6,753 nucleotides of DNA from NCBI GenBank assembly GCA_030426065.1, contig JAUHZH010000122.1, positions 1 to 6,753 on the forward strand. The letters are read 5' to 3'. Below, piece after piece: positions 5,656-6,753 of this stretch (within the stretch, counting starts at the first letter, position 1; each line of letters opens with the position of its first letter). The notes under the pieces are model-generated. The model saw only the letters and a program-made list of their open reading frames with translations. It was not told where the DNA came from and made no database searches. This DNA comes from Gammaproteobacteria bacterium (lineage in GTDB: Bacteria > Pseudomonadota > Gammaproteobacteria > Xanthomonadales > Marinicellaceae). Made by a program: the position numbers and the translations under genes.

Positions 5656-6753
5656 GTGAACCTCCTGCCCCAAACTGCCATCAGGATCAGTACCAGTCCC
5701 AACAGGAGTTGACTGCGCCAACCCAAGGCTGTTTGTGGATAAGGCAGGTTTTGTGTCACTCTGTTTTGCGCCGCTTTGGCTTGCGCCATGCGTGTTAAAT
5801 CAGGTGTTTTGTCAACCGCCACCAAAGCCGTGAACTCACTGACCAGGTGGTGCTTAAGGGCCAGCTCAATGATCTGATCTTTCAAGACCTCACGATCACC
5901 TCCCAACATCATTTCATCCATCCAATCCGCCACTTGGTTCCTGGCCCAAAGTCGAGCGATACCCGTGGTGCGGCCATCAATGGGCGCCTGAAAGCCTTCT
6001 GACCACGCCTTGTTCATTCGCAAGCCACTGATGCTGTAGTTTTTCCCTGACAACTTGTCTTTGATTGCCGTGCGGCTTGTGATCACCAAAGGCTCACCCA
6101 GATACAAATCAGGCACCACTTGAGGGCTTTGCTGAACCTGTCCAGCGCCCCACTCCACAGTCAAATCAGTCATGGCAGGCGCACCCAGCTTGTCAAACAC
6201 TTGACGCATGGATTCATCAACCAAATTCAAATCGCCAATGTGGGTGTAACTGCCTCGACCCAAAATGGCGGCCTTGTTCATAAAATAATGATTGGGGGCT
6301 GGACCAATGGCAATGGTGAACAGCCGAGCTGTGCCAATGTCTTTGGCAATTTGTTCAAAGATCATGGCCTCATTGCCTACCGAACCATCGGTGAGGAAAA
6401 TGATTTGGTTCAAACGTTGGTCCAAGATGTTGTGGTCATCCATGGCCATCTGCAAGGCCGGTGCCATGTTGGTGCCGCCGTCTGATGAAAATCCACCGAC
6501 AAAGGACAGTGCACTCATGATGTTATCAGGCGTGGCAGGACGGGATGCATCGAACAATGCTTTGGCGTCTGAGTCAAAATCAATGACATTGAAATACGTG
6601 TCTTCATCCAATTCACTCAAGGCATACAGCAAAGCATCCTTGGCTTGATCCAAAGCACTGCCATGCATGGAACCAGACGTGTCAATGATGAAGGTCATGT
6701 TACGCGGTTGCTCCAATTTTTCACTGCTATGCGGCGGCATCACCATCAACAAA
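5646..6753 (-). CDS. Marine proteobacterial sortase target protein, vWA domain (5' end outside window)
   Basis: This is the C-terminal 368 residues of the vWA-domain protein that accompanies class GN sortases; the frame is open to the right edge. Numbering from the codon at 6752, the MIDAS metal site is complete: DTSGS (Asp24, Ser26, Ser28), Thr94 in SSDGGTNM and Asp122 in FLTDGSVGNE. The stretch APNHYFMNKAAILGRGSYTHIG and ALKHHLVSEFTALVAVDKTPD also fit the family. The C-terminus is a sorting signal: LPYPQTALGW (336-345), a hydrophobic helix (about 349-361) and RRFTWQ. Full-length relatives carry a signal peptide and an N-terminal VIT domain, which should lie to the right. As an exported vWA protein it probably binds a partner or matrix ligand; its biological role is unknown. 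It precedes and overlaps the sortase gene. Confidence 0.92.
   Translation of the reverse strand, partial: LLMVMPPHSSEKLEQPRNMTFIIDTSGSMHGSALDQAKDALLYALSELDEDTYFNVIDFDSDAKALFDASRPATPDNIMSALSFVGGFSSDGGTNMAPALQMAMDDHNILDQRLNQIIFLTDGSVGNEAMIFEQIAKDIGTARLFTIAIGPAPNHYFMNKAAILGRGSYTHIGDLNLVDESMRQVFDKLGAPAMTDLTVEWGAGQVQQSPQVVPDLYLGEPLVITSRTAIKDKLSGKNYSISGLRMNKAWSEGFQAPIDGRTTGIARLWARNQVADWMDEMMLGGDREVLKDQIIELALKHHLVSEFTALVAVDKTPDLTRMAQAKAAQNRVTQNLPYPQTALGWRSQLLLGLVLILMAVWGRRFTWQ
5649..5747 (-). other. C-terminal sortase sorting signal of the vWA target
   Basis: These codons specify, in order, LPYPQTALGW, a polar RSQ, a Leu-rich membrane helix (LLLGLVLILMAVW) and a positively charged end, GRRFTWQ. This is the tripartite layout of a sorting signal. 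The core PQTA, in place of LPxTG, is the form I associate with class GN substrates; cleavage would be expected near Thr341. The linker from the vWA region (after AVDKTP) is only about 20 residues, so the processed protein would sit close to whatever it is joined to. Confidence 0.8.
5661..5666 (-). promoter_or_regulatory. Sortase ribosome binding site inside the target gene
   Basis: A perfect AGGAGG on the minus strand lies five bases before the sortase ATG at 5655. It is within the last codons of the target gene, in the segment encoding its hydrophobic anchor. It fixes the sortase start and indicates that both proteins come from one mRNA. Confidence 0.8.

Overview
The window carries four protein genes, all on the minus strand. 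In transcription order (high to low coordinates) they are: the 3' part of a von Willebrand A (vWA) domain sortase-substrate gene, a class GN sortase, a TonB-dependent outer-membrane receptor, and mnmG (gidA). The sortase/target pair, the outer-membrane receptor with a signal peptide and terminal Phe, and the proteobacterial first half of MnmG point to a Gram-negative, probably marine gammaproteobacterium. The genus cannot be fixed from this sequence.

Region 5032-6753 is the accessory core. The target gene runs in from beyond the right edge, so its N-terminus is missing. It encodes a vWA domain with a complete MIDAS metal site and ends in a sorting signal (LPYPQTALGW, a hydrophobic helix, then an RR-containing tail). 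The sortase starts inside the last codons of the target, behind an AGGAGG ribosome site. It has the His, Cys and Arg catalytic residues and the Trp-rich PPWSWADTHPVAKI block of the class GN family. The two look like a dedicated enzyme-substrate pair made from one transcript.

Region 4868-5031 is a regulatory gap. It holds a good sigma-70-type promoter for the receptor (TTGACA, 16 bp, TACACT) with two abutting TACTAA/TTAGT palindromes over the spacer and -10 box, and farther upstream a palindrome resembling a Fur box. Region 2114-4867 is the 917-residue receptor. Region 1882-2113 contains a strong 12-bp hairpin with an SD-like loop, a compact intrinsic terminator, and a likely mnmG promoter.

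Region 13-1881 is mnmG, and it is the most surprising part. The first ~285 codons are gammaproteobacterial in sequence and GC-rich. From about codon 297 on, the protein reads like a Bacteroidota MnmG and the DNA falls to below 30% GC in places. The switch lies at about 975-1030, in one of the most conserved blocks of the gene. This is either an in-frame recombination between phyla or a chimeric assembly join. The genes downstream of mnmG, left of this window, would decide which.
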